From JAEMQF01 sp963775015 (GTDB lineage Bacteria; Pseudomonadota; Gammaproteobacteria; Burkholderiales; Burkholderiaceae_C): a stretch of DNA of 64,000 nucleotides. Location of the stretch: assembly GCA_963775015.1 (NCBI GenBank), contig CAVZHI010000006.1:1-64000 (forward strand). Direction: 5' to 3'. Shown one piece after another: positions 53,108-62,661 of this stretch (the first letter of the stretch is position 1; every line of letters starts with the position of its first letter). Made by a program: the position numbers and the translations under genes. The notes beneath the pieces are model-generated. The model worked only from the letters and a program-made list of their open reading frames with translations, did no database searches and was not told the DNA's origin.

Positions 53108-54169
53108 ATGCACATTCGACGCCAGCCCATCACTGATCGAAAGCTCCGGTTTGCACTTGCGGGCTGCGGGCGCATCGCCGCAAGTCATTTTGAGGCGATA
53201 AAGGCTCATTCGCAGCGCTGCGAATTGACGGATGTCTGCGATGTCGATCCGCAGGCTGTGGCCGGGGCAGTGGAGCGCACCGGCGCCACCGGTCACGCCG
53301 GCCTGACAACGATGCTTGCCAAGACCCAAGCCGACTGTGTGATTCTGACTACGCCCAGCGGCCTGCATTCCGCGCAGGCCATTGAAATCGCTCGGGCGGG
53401 TCGAGACGTGATGACGGAAAAGCCCATGGCGACACGCTGGAGCGACGGCCAGGCGATGGTGCGCTCGTGCGACGAGGCGGGGGTGCGGCTGTTCGTCGTC
53501 AAGCAAAACCGGCGCAACCGCACCCTGCAGCTGCTCAAGCAGGCGGTCGACAAGGGGCGCTTCGGCCGCATCTACATGGTCAATGTCAATGTGTTTTGGC
53601 AGCGGCCTCAGTCGTATTACGACAGCGCCGAGTGGCGCGGGACTTGGGAGTTTGACGGCGGCGCGTTCATGAACCAGGCGAGCCACTATGTGGATCTGCT
53701 CGACTGGATCGGCGGGCCGGTCGAAAGCGTGATGGCGTATACGGGTACGCTCGCGCGCAATATCGAGGTCGAGGACACTGGCGTGGCTGCGCTCAAATGG
53801 CGCAACGGCGCGATGGGAACGATCAACGTCACGATGCTGACCTACCCGAAGAATTTCGAAGGTTCGATCACGATTCTCGGCGAGCGTGGCTCGGTGCGGA
53901 TCGGCGGTGTGGCCGTGAATGAGATCAAACACTGGCAGTTCGAGCAAGCTGACGCCATGGACGCGCAGATCGACGCTGCGAGCTATCAGACGACTTCCGT
54001 CTACGGTTTCGGCCACCCTCTGTACTACAACAACGTGATCGAAACGCTGCGCGGCGAGGCGCAGCCCGAAACCGACGGTCGCGAAGGCTTGAGATCGCTG
54101 GAGCTGCTGATTGCGATGTACATGTCGGCGCGTGACGGCAAGCGCATCAACCTTCCGCTGGCCTATTGA
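53108..54169 (+). CDS. Gfo/Idh/MocA oxidoreductase (WbpB/WlbA-like)
   Basis: A 353-residue dehydrogenase. The NAD site is FALAGCGRIAASHFEAI, the catalytic-lysine motif VMTEKPMA, and the substrate domain includes FDGGAFMNQASHYVDLLDWIGGPVESV. With the WbpD-like and WbpE-like genes immediately downstream it most likely oxidises C3 of UDP-GlcNAcA in UDP-diacetamido-glucuronate synthesis. wbpA (UDP-GlcNAc 6-dehydrogenase) is not in this window. ATG at 53108 is the first in-frame ATG that keeps the domain start; its ribosome site is weak. Confidence 0.88.
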   Translation: MHIRRQPITDRKLRFALAGCGRIAASHFEAIKAHSQRCELTDVCDVDPQAVAGAVERTGATGHAGLTTMLAKTQADCVILTTPSGLHSAQAIEIARAGRDVMTEKPMATRWSDGQAMVRSCDEAGVRLFVVKQNRRNRTLQLLKQAVDKGRFGRIYMVNVNVFWQRPQSYYDSAEWRGTWEFDGGAFMNQASHYVDLLDWIGGPVESVMAYTGTLARNIEVEDTGVAALKWRNGAMGTINVTMLTYPKNFEGSITILGERGSVRIGGVAVNEIKHWQFEQADAMDAQIDAASYQTTSVYGFGHPLYYNNVIETLRGEAQPETDGREGLRSLELLIAMYMSARDGKRINLPLAY

Positions 54170-54182
54170 GCCGGCGCGGGGC

Positions 54183-54770
54183 ATGGCCACGACGATCCAT
54201 CCCACGGCAATCGTTGACGCCGGCGCTGAGCTGGGCGAGGGCTGCCGGGTCTGGCATTTCGTGCACATCAGCGCCGGAGCACGCATCGGGCGCGGTTGCT
54301 CGTTCGGGCAGAACGTTTTCGTCGGAGACGACGTGACGATCGGCGATAACGTGAAGATTCAGAACAATGTCTCGGTTTATGACGCAGTGACGCTCGAGGA
54401 CGACGTATTCTGCGGGCCGAGCATGGTGTTCACAAATGTCTACAACCCTCGTTCCGCCGTCATCCGCAAAGGCGAATACCGGCGCACCTTGGTGCGGCAA
54501 GGCGCTACGCTGGGCGCGAATTGCACGCTCGTGTGCGGCACGACGGTGGGCCGCTACGCCTTTGTCGGAGCCGGAGCCGTGGTGAACCGCGACGTTCCCG
54601 ACTTCGCGCTGATGCTCGGTGTCCCCGCGCGCCACGTCGGTTGGATGAGCCGGCATGGCGAGCGGCTGGCGCTGCCGCTAACGGGTGACGGTCGCGCTAC
54701 CTGCCCCGCCACCAGGGAGGTTTACATGCTGCTTGCCGGCGTGTGCGCGCTCGTCGGGGAGAGCGCATGA
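54183..54770 (+). CDS. Acyltransferase, left-handed beta-helix (WbpD/WlbB-like)
   Basis: A 195-residue hexapeptide-repeat acetyltransferase: IHPTAIVDAGAELGEGCRVWHFVHISAGARIGRGCSFGQNVFVGDDVTIGDNVKIQNNVSVYDAVTLEDDVFCGPSMVFTNVYNPRS, then a loop and GATLGANCTLVCGTTVGRYAFVGAGAVV. It would acetylate the 3-amino group made by the next enzyme. It starts 13 bases after the oxidoreductase gene. Its C-terminus beyond about residue 165 is poorly conserved-looking and overlaps the next start. Confidence 0.9.
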   Translation: MATTIHPTAIVDAGAELGEGCRVWHFVHISAGARIGRGCSFGQNVFVGDDVTIGDNVKIQNNVSVYDAVTLEDDVFCGPSMVFTNVYNPRSAVIRKGEYRRTLVRQGATLGANCTLVCGTTVGRYAFVGAGAVVNRDVPDFALMLGVPARHVGWMSRHGERLALPLTGDGRATCPATREVYMLLAGVCALVGESA

Positions 54771-55882
54771 GCGGCAGAATCGAGTTCACCGACCTAAAGA
54801 CCCAGTACGCCGCACTGCGTGAGCCCATTGCGGCGCGCATTCAGAAAGTGCTGGACCATGGCCAGTACATCATGGGCCCGGAGGTGAAGGAGCTCGAAGA
54901 GCGCTTGGCCGAGTTGACCGGCGCCAAACACTGCATCACGGTGGCCAGTGGCACGGAGGCCTTGTTGATCTCCCTGTTGGCGATCGACCTGAAGCCGGGC
55001 GACGAAGTCATTACCACGCCCTTCACCTTCGCCGCCACCGCCGAAGTGATCGTGCTGCTCGGCGGCAAACCGGTGTTCGTCGACATCGAACCCGACACTT
55101 GCAACATCGATGCTTCGCTGATCGAGGCGAAGATCACCAACAGGACGCGCGCGATCATGCCGGTCAGCCTGTACGGCCAAGTGGCCGATATGGACGAAAT
55201 CAATGCGATCGCAGCGCGGCACGGAAATCTTCCCGTGATCGAGGATGCGGCGCAGAGTTTCGGCGCGAGCTACAAGGGGCGCAAGAGCTGCAACCTCAGC
55301 ACCTTCGGCTGCGCCAGCTTTTTCCCGAGCAAACCGCTGGGCTGCTACGGCGACGGTGGCGCGATCTTCACGAACGACGACGCGTTCGCGAAGGCCAGCC
55401 GCGAAATCCGCGTGCATGGTCAAAGCGCGCGCTACACACACACCCGCGTGGGGGTGGGCGGGCGCATGGATACCTTGCAATGCGCCATCGTGCTCGCCAA
55501 GCTCGAACGCTTTGAGTGGGAACTGCGCAGGCGCCGCGAAATCGGCGTGCGCTACCACGAGCTGTTCGGGCCTAACGGGGTGCAACTGCTGCAAGTGCGA
55601 CCCGATCGAGACTGCGTCTGGGGCCAGTACACGGTTCTCGTCGACGAGCGCACCCGGGTTCAGGCCGGCCTTGCCGAGCAGGGAATTCCCAGCGCGGTTC
55701 ACTATCCCAAGCCTCTGCACCTCCAGCCGGCCTACGCGGCGGCTTGTTGCCCCGACTGCTGCCCGCACAGCGTGCGCGCGGCCTCGCGCGTGTTGAGCCT
55801 TCCGATGAGCGCCGACCTCGACGCGGAGCAACAAGACCGGGTTGTCGCGGCTCTGGGCGAACTGCTGGTCGCCCAACCCTGA
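54767..55882 (+). CDS. DegT/DnrJ aminotransferase (WbpE/WlbC-like)
   Basis: A 371-residue PLP aminotransferase. IEFTDLKTQYAALREPIAARIQKVLDHGQYIMGPEVKELEERLAELTGAKHCITVASGTEALLISLLAI is the family start; EDAAQSFGASYKGRKSCNLSTFGCASFFPSKPLGCYGDGGAIFTND contains the PLP aspartate and catalytic lysine. It would aminate C3 of the keto sugar made by the WbpB-like enzyme. ATG overlaps the previous stop (ATGA). Confidence 0.91.
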   Translation: MSGRIEFTDLKTQYAALREPIAARIQKVLDHGQYIMGPEVKELEERLAELTGAKHCITVASGTEALLISLLAIDLKPGDEVITTPFTFAATAEVIVLLGGKPVFVDIEPDTCNIDASLIEAKITNRTRAIMPVSLYGQVADMDEINAIAARHGNLPVIEDAAQSFGASYKGRKSCNLSTFGCASFFPSKPLGCYGDGGAIFTNDDAFAKASREIRVHGQSARYTHTRVGVGGRMDTLQCAIVLAKLERFEWELRRRREIGVRYHELFGPNGVQLLQVRPDRDCVWGQYTVLVDERTRVQAGLAEQGIPSAVHYPKPLHLQPAYAAACCPDCCPHSVRAASRVLSLPMSADLDAEQQDRVVAALGELLVAQP

Positions 55883-55898
55883 GCCGCAATCAAAAGCG

Positions 55899-56672
55899 AT
55901 GAAGGCCGTCATCCTGGCCGGTGGGCTCGGAACCCGCATCAGCGAGGAGACCCACCTCAAGCCCAAACCGATGATCGAGATTGGCGGCCGGCCGATCCTG
56001 TGGCACATCCTCAAGATGTACTCGGCGCATGGCATCAATGACTTCGTGATCTGCTGCGGCTATCGGGGCTACGTGATCAAGGAATACTTCGCCAACTACT
56101 TCCTGCACATGTCGGACGTGACCTTCGACCTGGTGAACAACCGAATGGAAGTCCACGAGCGCAAGTCCGAACCCTGGCGCGTGACCCTGGTCGATACCGG
56201 CGAAGACACCATGACCGGCGGGCGCCTGAAGCGCGTGGCAAGCCATCTGCGCGACGAAGACGCGTTTTGTTTTACCTACGGCGACGGCGTCGCCGACGTC
56301 GATATTTCCGCCAGCGTGGCGTTTCACCGCGTGCACGGCAAAGCCGCCACGGTCACCGCGGTGCAGCCGCCCGGGCGCTACGGCGCGCTCGAGCTGGCCT
56401 CGACCCAGGTGAGCGGTTTCACCGAAAAGCCTAGGGGCGACGGTGGCCTCATCAACGGCGGCTTCTTCGTGCTCGCGCCGAGCGTGCTCGATCTGATCGA
56501 CGCCGATGCCACGCCCTGGGAAGGCGAGCCGATGCAGCGCCTGGCGGCATCCGGCCAGTTGATGGCGTTCGAGCACAAGGGCTTCTGGCAGCCCATGGAT
56601 ACGTTGCGTGAGAAGAACCTGCTCGAAGCGCTGTGGCAGTCGCGCAAGGCGCCGTGGAAGGTATGGGCTTGA
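55899..56672 (+). CDS. rfbF: Glucose-1-phosphate cytidylyltransferase
   Basis: A 257-residue nucleotidyltransferase making CDP-glucose from CTP and glucose 1-phosphate. MKAVILAGGLGTRISEETHLKPKPMIEIGGRPILWHILKMYSAHGINDFVICCGYRGYVIKEYF is nearly diagnostic of RfbF. Length matches the family (257). It starts 16 bases after the WbpE-like gene and overlaps rfbG by 10 bases. Confidence 0.96.
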   Translation: MKAVILAGGLGTRISEETHLKPKPMIEIGGRPILWHILKMYSAHGINDFVICCGYRGYVIKEYFANYFLHMSDVTFDLVNNRMEVHERKSEPWRVTLVDTGEDTMTGGRLKRVASHLRDEDAFCFTYGDGVADVDISASVAFHRVHGKAATVTAVQPPGRYGALELASTQVSGFTEKPRGDGGLINGGFFVLAPSVLDLIDADATPWEGEPMQRLAASGQLMAFEHKGFWQPMDTLREKNLLEALWQSRKAPWKVWA

Positions 56673-57730
56673 TCGACCGAGCGTTCTGGCGCGGCCGGCG
56701 CGTTCTGCTCACCGGGCATACCGGTTTCAAGGGCGGCTGGCTCGCCCTGTGGCTGGCCCGGCTCGGGGTGCACGTGACGGGCCTGGCCCTGGCGCCAACG
56801 ACCCAGCCCAGCTTGTTCGAACTGGCGCGGGTCGGCGAATGCCTTGACGCGCATTGGTGCGACATCCGCGACGCCACGCGCCTGCGCGAGACAGTCCGCC
56901 CCGCCGCGCCCGAAATCGTTTTTCACCTCGCGGCCCAGCCGCTGGTGCGCAGGAGCTACAGCGAACCGATCGAAACCTTCGCGACCAATGTGATGGGAAC
57001 CGTGCACCTGCTCGACGCCTTGCGTGGCCTGGTGAGCGTGAAGGCCGTGCTGATCGTGACCACTGACAAGGTCTACGGCAACCGCGATTCGGTCTACCCT
57101 TACCGTGAAGACGACACGCTGGGCGGCCATGACCCCTACAGCGCGAGCAAGGCGGCCGTCGAAATCGCCGTTGCGAGCTACCGCAGCGCCTTCCTCGCCG
57201 CGCAGGGTGTCGCCGTTGCCAGCGCGCGCGCTGGCAACGTGATCGGCGGCGGCGACTGGGCGCAAGACCGTCTCATTCCTGACGCTGTTCGCGCCTGGAG
57301 CCAGGGCCAGACGCTGGAGGTCCGCAGCCCCGCGGCGACGCGCCCGTGGCAGCATGTGCTCGAGCCGCTGGCCGGGTACCTGACCTTGGCGCAGCGCCTG
57401 TGGAGCGAGCCCGCCCTGGCGGGCGCCTGGAACTTCGGCCCGCAATCGCACGAAGCCGTGTCGGTGCGCGAGTTGGTCGAACTCGCCGCTGCTGGCTGGG
57501 AAGGGGCGAGGGCGCGGTTCCGCGAGGGCGCTGACGCCGGCCCGCACGAAGCGCATTGGCTGGCGCTGGAAGTGGCCAAGGCGCGCCAGGTGCTCGGCGT
57601 CAATCCGCGCTGGACGGCCCAGACCGCCGTGACGCGAACGATGGCCTGGTACCGCGCCGTGGCCGGCGGCGCTGACGCGCGCGCGCAGTGCGAAGCCGAC
57701 ATCGCCGCCTACGAGGCCGTACTGCAGTGA
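56663..57730 (+). CDS. rfbG: CDP-glucose 4,6-dehydratase
   Basis: A 355-residue short-chain dehydrogenase-fold enzyme giving CDP-4-keto-6-deoxyglucose. LLTGHTGFKGGWLALWLARLGVHVTGLAL is the cofactor start; FHLAAQPLVRRSYSEPIETFATNVMGTVHLLDAL, VTTDKVYGNRDS and DPYSASKAAVEIAVASYR carry the Ser/Thr-Tyr-Lys triad. ATG 56663 is preferred over one ten codons earlier. The product is the branch point for 3,6-dideoxy and C-branched sugars. Confidence 0.95.
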   Translation: MGLIDRAFWRGRRVLLTGHTGFKGGWLALWLARLGVHVTGLALAPTTQPSLFELARVGECLDAHWCDIRDATRLRETVRPAAPEIVFHLAAQPLVRRSYSEPIETFATNVMGTVHLLDALRGLVSVKAVLIVTTDKVYGNRDSVYPYREDDTLGGHDPYSASKAAVEIAVASYRSAFLAAQGVAVASARAGNVIGGGDWAQDRLIPDAVRAWSQGQTLEVRSPAATRPWQHVLEPLAGYLTLAQRLWSEPALAGAWNFGPQSHEAVSVRELVELAAAGWEGARARFREGADAGPHEAHWLALEVAKARQVLGVNPRWTAQTAVTRTMAWYRAVAGGADARAQCEADIAAYEAVLQ

Positions 57731-58287
57731 AGCGGCTCACGATCACGGATTTGCCGCTGCCGGGCTTGAAGCGCGTGTTGCGGCAACACCGGGGCGACGC
57801 GCGCGGCCTTCTGGCGCGCCTGTTCTGCGCCGACGAACTCGCCGCTGCGGGGTGGCACGCGCCGGTAGCGCAAATCAACCACAGCCGGACGGCGCGCGCC
57901 GGCACACTGCGTGGCCTGCACTTCCAGCATGCGCCGTACGCCGAGATGAAACTCGTGAGTTGCATCCGCGGGCGGGTGTTCGACGTGGCGGTGGACCTGC
58001 GCCGCGGCTCGCCGACGTTTGCACGCTGGCACGGCGAAGTCCTCGCGGCCGACGACGGCGCGGCGATGCTGCTGCCCGAAGGCTGCGCGCACGGCTTTCA
58101 GGCGTTGACCGACGACGTCGAACTTGTCTATTGCCATTCAAGCGCCTACGCCGCTGCGGCTGAGGGCGGGTTCAACGCGCTCGACGAACGGCTCGGAATC
58201 ACATGGCCTGCGACCATCACGGAAATGTCGGAGCGCGACCGGAACTTGCCCCGCATGGCAGGCGATTTCGTGGGGCTCGCAACGTGA
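57727..58287 (+). CDS. dTDP-4-dehydrorhamnose 3,5-epimerase-like protein
   Basis: A 186-residue RmlC-type cupin. RAGTLRGLHFQHAPYAEMKLVSCIRGRVFDVAVDLRRGSPTFARWHGEVL and LLPEGCAHGFQAL carry the catalytic histidine and Asp. GTG at 57727 overlaps the rfbG stop (GTGA). Next to CDP-sugar genes it probably epimerises C3 and/or C5 of the CDP-4-keto sugar rather than a dTDP-sugar. Confidence 0.85.
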   Translation: MKRLTITDLPLPGLKRVLRQHRGDARGLLARLFCADELAAAGWHAPVAQINHSRTARAGTLRGLHFQHAPYAEMKLVSCIRGRVFDVAVDLRRGSPTFARWHGEVLAADDGAAMLLPEGCAHGFQALTDDVELVYCHSSAYAAAAEGGFNALDERLGITWPATITEMSERDRNLPRMAGDFVGLAT

Positions 58288-59514
58288 ATTGCCGTCACTG
58301 CCGCGCCGCATTGCGCACCAGCTTCCTCGACCTGGGCAGCGCGCCACCATCCAATGCTTATCTCGCGCCGGAGCAGCTTGCCGCGCCCGAGACCTGGTTC
58401 CCGCTCAAGCTGCTGGTGTGCCAATCGTGCTGGCTGGTACAGACCGAAGACCACGCCGGGCGCGAAGCACTGTTCAGCGACGACTACGCCTACTTCAGCT
58501 CCTATTCGTCGTCGTGGCTCGAGCACAGCCAGCGCTACGTGCAGGCCATGACGCAGCGCCTCGGCCTGGGTCCGCAAAGCCTGGTCGCCGAGGTCGCGGC
58601 CAACGACGGCTACCTGCTGCAGTACGTGCAGCAGGCGCGGCATTCCCTGCTACGGCGTCGAACCCACGGCGAGCACGGCCGCGGCAGCGCGCGCCAAGGG
58701 CATCGAGATCGTCGAAGACTTCTTCGGCGTCGCGCTGGCCGAGCGCCTGGCCAGGGCAGGGCGTCAGGTCGATCTGGTGGCGGCGAACAACGTGCTGGCG
58801 CACGTGCCCGACATCAACGATTTCGTCGCAGGCTTCGCGCGTCTGCTCAAGCCCGCAGGCGTGGCGACCTTCGAGTTTCCGCACCTGCTGCGCATGGTGC
58901 AGCACAACCAGTTCGACACGGCCTACCACGAGCACTACTCGTACCTGTCGCTCACCAGCGTGCGTACGGTCTTCGAGGCGAACGGACTGGCGGTCTTCGA
59001 CGTCGAGGAGCTCAGCACCCACGGCGGCAGCCTGCGCGTGTACGCGCAGCGGCGCGACTACGCGCGCCGCGCAAGTCACCGCTGCGCGTCGCCGCGTTGC
59101 TCGCTGCGGAGCATGCCGCGGGCATGGACTCGCCTGGGTTCTACCAGGGCTTCCAGGCGCGCGCCGAAAGAGTCAAGAACGAGTTCCTTGCCTTCCTGCT
59201 CGACGCCAAGAGCGCAGGGCCTGCGGGTCGGCGCCTACGGTGCGGCCGCCAAGGGCAACACGCTGCTGAACTTCGCCGGCGTGCGCCCCGACCTGCTGCC
59301 GTATGTCGCCGATCTCAACCCTGCCAAACAGGGCAGGTTCATGCCGGGCAGCCGCGTGCCCATCGTCGCCGAAGAGCGGTTGCGGCAGCACCAGCCGAGC
59401 CGCATCGTGATCTTGCCCTGGAACCTGAAGGACGAAGTCATGCAGCAATTGGAGTACGCGCGTGCCTGGGGCGCCCGCTTCGTGACGGCAGTGCCGCGCT
59501 TGGAGGTGACGTGA
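58284..59514 (+). pseudogene. NDP-sugar C-methyltransferase with three frameshifts
   Basis: About 410 codons in three frame segments. The N-terminal zinc-binding module has CRHC (residues 3-6) and LLVCQSCWLVQ. The SAM domain includes VAEVAANDGYLLQYVQQ, then LVAANNVLAHVPDINDFVAGFARLLKPAGVATFEFPHLLRMVQHNQFDTAYHEHYSYLS. The C-terminal domain has GAYGAAAKGNTLLNF and SRIVILPWNLKDEVMQQL. This three-part layout is that of NDP-hexose C3-methyltransferases (TylCIII/TcaB9 type). Breaks are near 58640, 59065 and 59215. GTG start overlaps the previous stop. It may be intact in the cell. Confidence 0.85.
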
Positions 59515-60623
59515 AGCAACGCATCTACTACACCAAACCGTCGATCACCGAGCTGGAAGTCGGCTACGCGACCGACGCCGCGCGCAACGGCTGGGGCGAG
59601 CGCTGCTACGAGTACATCGATCGCTTTGAAGCAGCGTTCAGGGCGCACCTGGGGGTCAAGCATGCCATCGCCACGTCCAGCTGCACGGGTGCACTGCACA
59701 TGGGCATGGCTGCCCTGGGCATTGGCCCCGGCGATGAAGTGATCCTGGCCGACACCAACTGGATCGCATCGGCCGCCCCCATCGTGCACCTGGGCGCGAC
59801 GCCGATGTTCGTCGACATTCTGCCCGACAGCTGGTGCCTCGACCCGGCCCTGGTCGAAGCCGCGATCACGCCGCGCACCAAGGCGGTCCTGGCGGTGCAC
59901 CTTTACGGCAATCTGTGCGACATGGAGCGCCTGCGCGCGATCGGTCAGCGCCACGGCATCCCGGTGATCGAAGACGCGGCCGAGGCCATTGGTTCGGTCT
60001 GGCACGGCAAGCGTGCCGGCAGCCTGGGCGCCTTCGGCAGCTTCTCATTCCACGGCACGAAGACGCTGACCACCGGCGAAGGAGGCATGTTCGTTACCAA
60101 CGACGATGCACTGTTCGAGGCAGTCTTGACACTGTCCAACCACGGCCGCGCCAGGGGACAGACCAGACAGTTCTGGCCCGACGTGGTGGGTTACAAGTAC
60201 AAGATGTCCAACCTGCAGGCGGCAGTCGGCTGCGCGCAGCTCGAGCGCATCGACGAACTGGTCCAGGCGAAGCGGCGAATCTTCGGGTCCTATGCCAGGG
60301 CCTTCGCCGGCCTACCTTGCGCGCTCAATCCGGAGCCCAAGGGCACCGTCAATGGCTATTGGATGCCCACGCTCGTAGTCGATCAAGACCGGCACTTTGA
60401 CCGTGACATTCTCATGTCCGAATTCAAAAGGGACCGGATCGACGGCCGTGTATTCTTCTGGCCGCTGTCCCAGCTGCCGATGTTCGAGCCACGACCGCAC
60501 AACCGCATCGCGTACGGCATCTGCCAGCGCGCGATCAATTTGCCGAGCTACCACGACATGAGTGCTGCCGACATTGAGCGCGTGGTGGCTGCGGTTCGCG
60601 AGACATTGCAATCTGGGAGTTGA
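59511..60623 (+). CDS. DegT/DnrJ/EryC1 aminotransferase (PerA-like)
   Basis: A 370-residue PLP aminotransferase of the sugar type. ATSSCTGALHMGMAALGIGPGDEVILADTNWIASAAPI, VIEDAAEAIGSVWHGKRAGSLGAFGSFSFHGTKTLTTGEGGMFVTND contain the PLP residues and catalytic lysine; the GTKTLTTGEGG loop is like perosamine synthase. It would aminate C4 (or C3) of the keto sugar. GGAGGTGAC provides the ribosome site for GTG 59511, which overlaps the previous TGA. Confidence 0.9.
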   Translation: MKQRIYYTKPSITELEVGYATDAARNGWGERCYEYIDRFEAAFRAHLGVKHAIATSSCTGALHMGMAALGIGPGDEVILADTNWIASAAPIVHLGATPMFVDILPDSWCLDPALVEAAITPRTKAVLAVHLYGNLCDMERLRAIGQRHGIPVIEDAAEAIGSVWHGKRAGSLGAFGSFSFHGTKTLTTGEGGMFVTNDDALFEAVLTLSNHGRARGQTRQFWPDVVGYKYKMSNLQAAVGCAQLERIDELVQAKRRIFGSYARAFAGLPCALNPEPKGTVNGYWMPTLVVDQDRHFDRDILMSEFKRDRIDGRVFFWPLSQLPMFEPRPHNRIAYGICQRAINLPSYHDMSAADIERVVAAVRETLQSGS

Positions 60624-60625
60624 AA

Positions 60626-61474
60626 GTGGGCCCAAGTCCGCTTCTTTCCACCAACCAGCGCGCGGCTTTCGCCGACGCCGGCGTACTCGTCCTGCCCGGG
60701 TTCTACGACCTTGCGCGCGACATCGAACCCGTGCAGCGCGCGATTCACGACGTCATCGGCCAGGTCATGGTGCGCCACGGCTTGAGCGACTCCCGCCCGC
60801 CTTTCGTTGCCGAAGCGTTCGATGCCGGTTATGCGGATCTGATTCGCCGCGACCGCAGTTTGGGTTCGCAGATCTACGACGCCGTCAAGCAGTTGCCTGC
60901 GTTCGTCAGGCTGGTCGCGCACCCTGCCCATGAGAGCTTGATGCGCGAGCTGCGCCCGGCTTGCGTGCCTGGGCTGGCCGGGGGCGGGTCGGGAATCCGC
61001 ATCGACAACCCCGGCGAGGACCACTTTCGCGCGTTGTGGCACCAGGAATACCCGGCCCAATTGCGCAGCCTGGATGGCATCGTCTTCTGGTCACCGCTGG
61101 TGTCGGTGACACGCGAGTTGGGCCCGGTGGAATTTTGCCTGGGCTCACATCGTGACGGGCCACAGCCGGTATTGACCGGCAAGGCCGACGACCCGAAACG
61201 CAAGGGTGCGTATGCGCTCTCATTGAAGGACGAACACGCGCTGCTGTCGCGCTTCGCGCGTTCAGCCCCGCTGACGTGCCCCGGCGATCTGGTAATTATC
61301 GATTTTCTGACGCTGCACGCCTCGGGCCACAACCGTGGCACTCGCTCGCGGTGGACGATGCAGTTTCGCTACTTCAATTTTGCAGAACCCACCGGGCGCG
61401 CGCACGGCTGGAAGGGGTCGTTTGCGGCAGGGGTCGACTTTCGAACCGTGCACCCCGAACTGTGTGCCGACTGA
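60626..61474 (+). CDS. Phytanoyl-CoA dioxygenase (PhyH) family protein
   Basis: A 282-residue Fe(II)/2-oxoglutarate-type oxygenase. The metal motif HxE/D is in LWHQEYPAQLRSLDGIVFWSPL, and the later histidine region is in DLVIIDFLTLHASGHNRGTRSRWTMQFRY, whose arginines could hold 2-oxoglutarate. It may hydroxylate or oxidise the sugar or its acyl group. GTG 60626 has GGGAG six bases upstream; TTG 60620 overlaps the previous stop and is the alternative. Confidence 0.75.
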   Translation: MGPSPLLSTNQRAAFADAGVLVLPGFYDLARDIEPVQRAIHDVIGQVMVRHGLSDSRPPFVAEAFDAGYADLIRRDRSLGSQIYDAVKQLPAFVRLVAHPAHESLMRELRPACVPGLAGGGSGIRIDNPGEDHFRALWHQEYPAQLRSLDGIVFWSPLVSVTRELGPVEFCLGSHRDGPQPVLTGKADDPKRKGAYALSLKDEHALLSRFARSAPLTCPGDLVIIDFLTLHASGHNRGTRSRWTMQFRYFNFAEPTGRAHGWKGSFAAGVDFRTVHPELCAD

Positions 61475-61486
61475 GCCGAGAGCCGC

Positions 61487-62661
61487 ATGCAATGCAACGT
61501 GTGTGAAACGCCGCTGGGCGAGCCGATTTTTTCGTCGCGCGCCGACACCGCTCTGACCTCGATGTGCGAGCGCCGTGCCGGCCGGGCGCAGGTCTGGTTC
61601 TGCGCTGAGTGCGGGCACCTTCTCGGCCAGCGCCTGGCGCACACCGAAGCCTACTACGCTTCGGACTATCGCATCTTGCTCGACCATGATGACGAGGACC
61701 AGATTTACGAAGTGCGTGCGGGCGCGATCGTCTACCGCACCGATCACCAGGTCGACGTGCTGCGCAGCAAGATCGATCTTCCGGAAGCGGCGATGCTGCT
61801 CGACTACGGCTGCGCCAAGGCGTCAACGCCCAAACGGCTGCTGGACTCGCGACCCGATCTGCAGGTGCATTTGTTCGATGTGAGTGACATGTACCTGAAG
61901 CACTGGGACCGGTTCGTCGCGCACGGAGCGACGGGCCGTCAACGAGACGCCCGCATCATGGACGGGGCGCTTCGACGTCGTGACCTCGTTTTTCGCGCTA
62001 GAGCACATCCCACAACCGCTCGAGACGCTCTCGCAAGATTGCCGGGCTACTCCGCGAAGGTGGCGTGCTCTACACCGTCGTTCCCGATACCTTTGGCAAC
62101 GTCGCCGACTTCGTCGTCGTCGACCACGTCAACCACTTCACCACGCCTTCCGTGCATGCGCTGTTTCGGCGGGCTGGTTTTGACGATGTCCGAGTCGACA
62201 GCGCTTCTCACCGTGGTGCACTGGTCATCGTCGCGCGCAAGGCGGCGGCTGGTCGGGTGGAGGGTTCCGATTCCGTTTCGGCATCGGCGCTGAAAACCGT
62301 TCGAGATGAAGCGACAAAGCTTGCGGCGTTCTGGTCGGCGCTGGACGAACGCATTCGCCGGGCCGAGCAGCAACACGCGGGGCGCGACCTGGCAATCTAC
62401 GGTTCCGGCTTCTACGGCGCGTTCATCTTCACGGCGCTGCGAGACCCGTCGCGGGTCCGTTGCTTTCTCGACCAAAGCCCGTTCCAGCAGGGCAAGTCGC
62501 TGTTCGGCACGCCGATCGTCGAGCCCCAGGCTCTTCCTGCGGAAGTGCAAGTACTTTTCGTTGGATTGAATCCGAAGATCGCACGCCAGACGATCGAGAA
62601 GCTCGACTGGCTGCGCAGTCGATCCGTGTCAGCCGTGTTCCTGGACGAGCCCACGCCATGA
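61487..62661 (+). pseudogene. Second zinc-finger methyltransferase with two frameshifts
   Basis: About 391 codons. Zinc-binding start: CNVCETPLGEPIF and VWFCAECGHLLGQRL. The SAM-binding segment is AAMLLDYGCAKASTPKRLLDSRPDLQVHLFDVSDMYLKHWDRF; after a break near 61950 it continues FDVVTSFFALEHIPQPLETL. After a second break near 62030 it continues GGVLYTVVPDTFGNVADFVVVDHVNHFTTPSVHALFRRAGF and a C-terminal Rossmann-like domain (AIYGSGFYGAFIFTALRDPSRVRCFLDQSPFQQGKSLFG). It parallels the gene at 58284 in layout but is only distantly alike. Target unknown. Confidence 0.8.
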
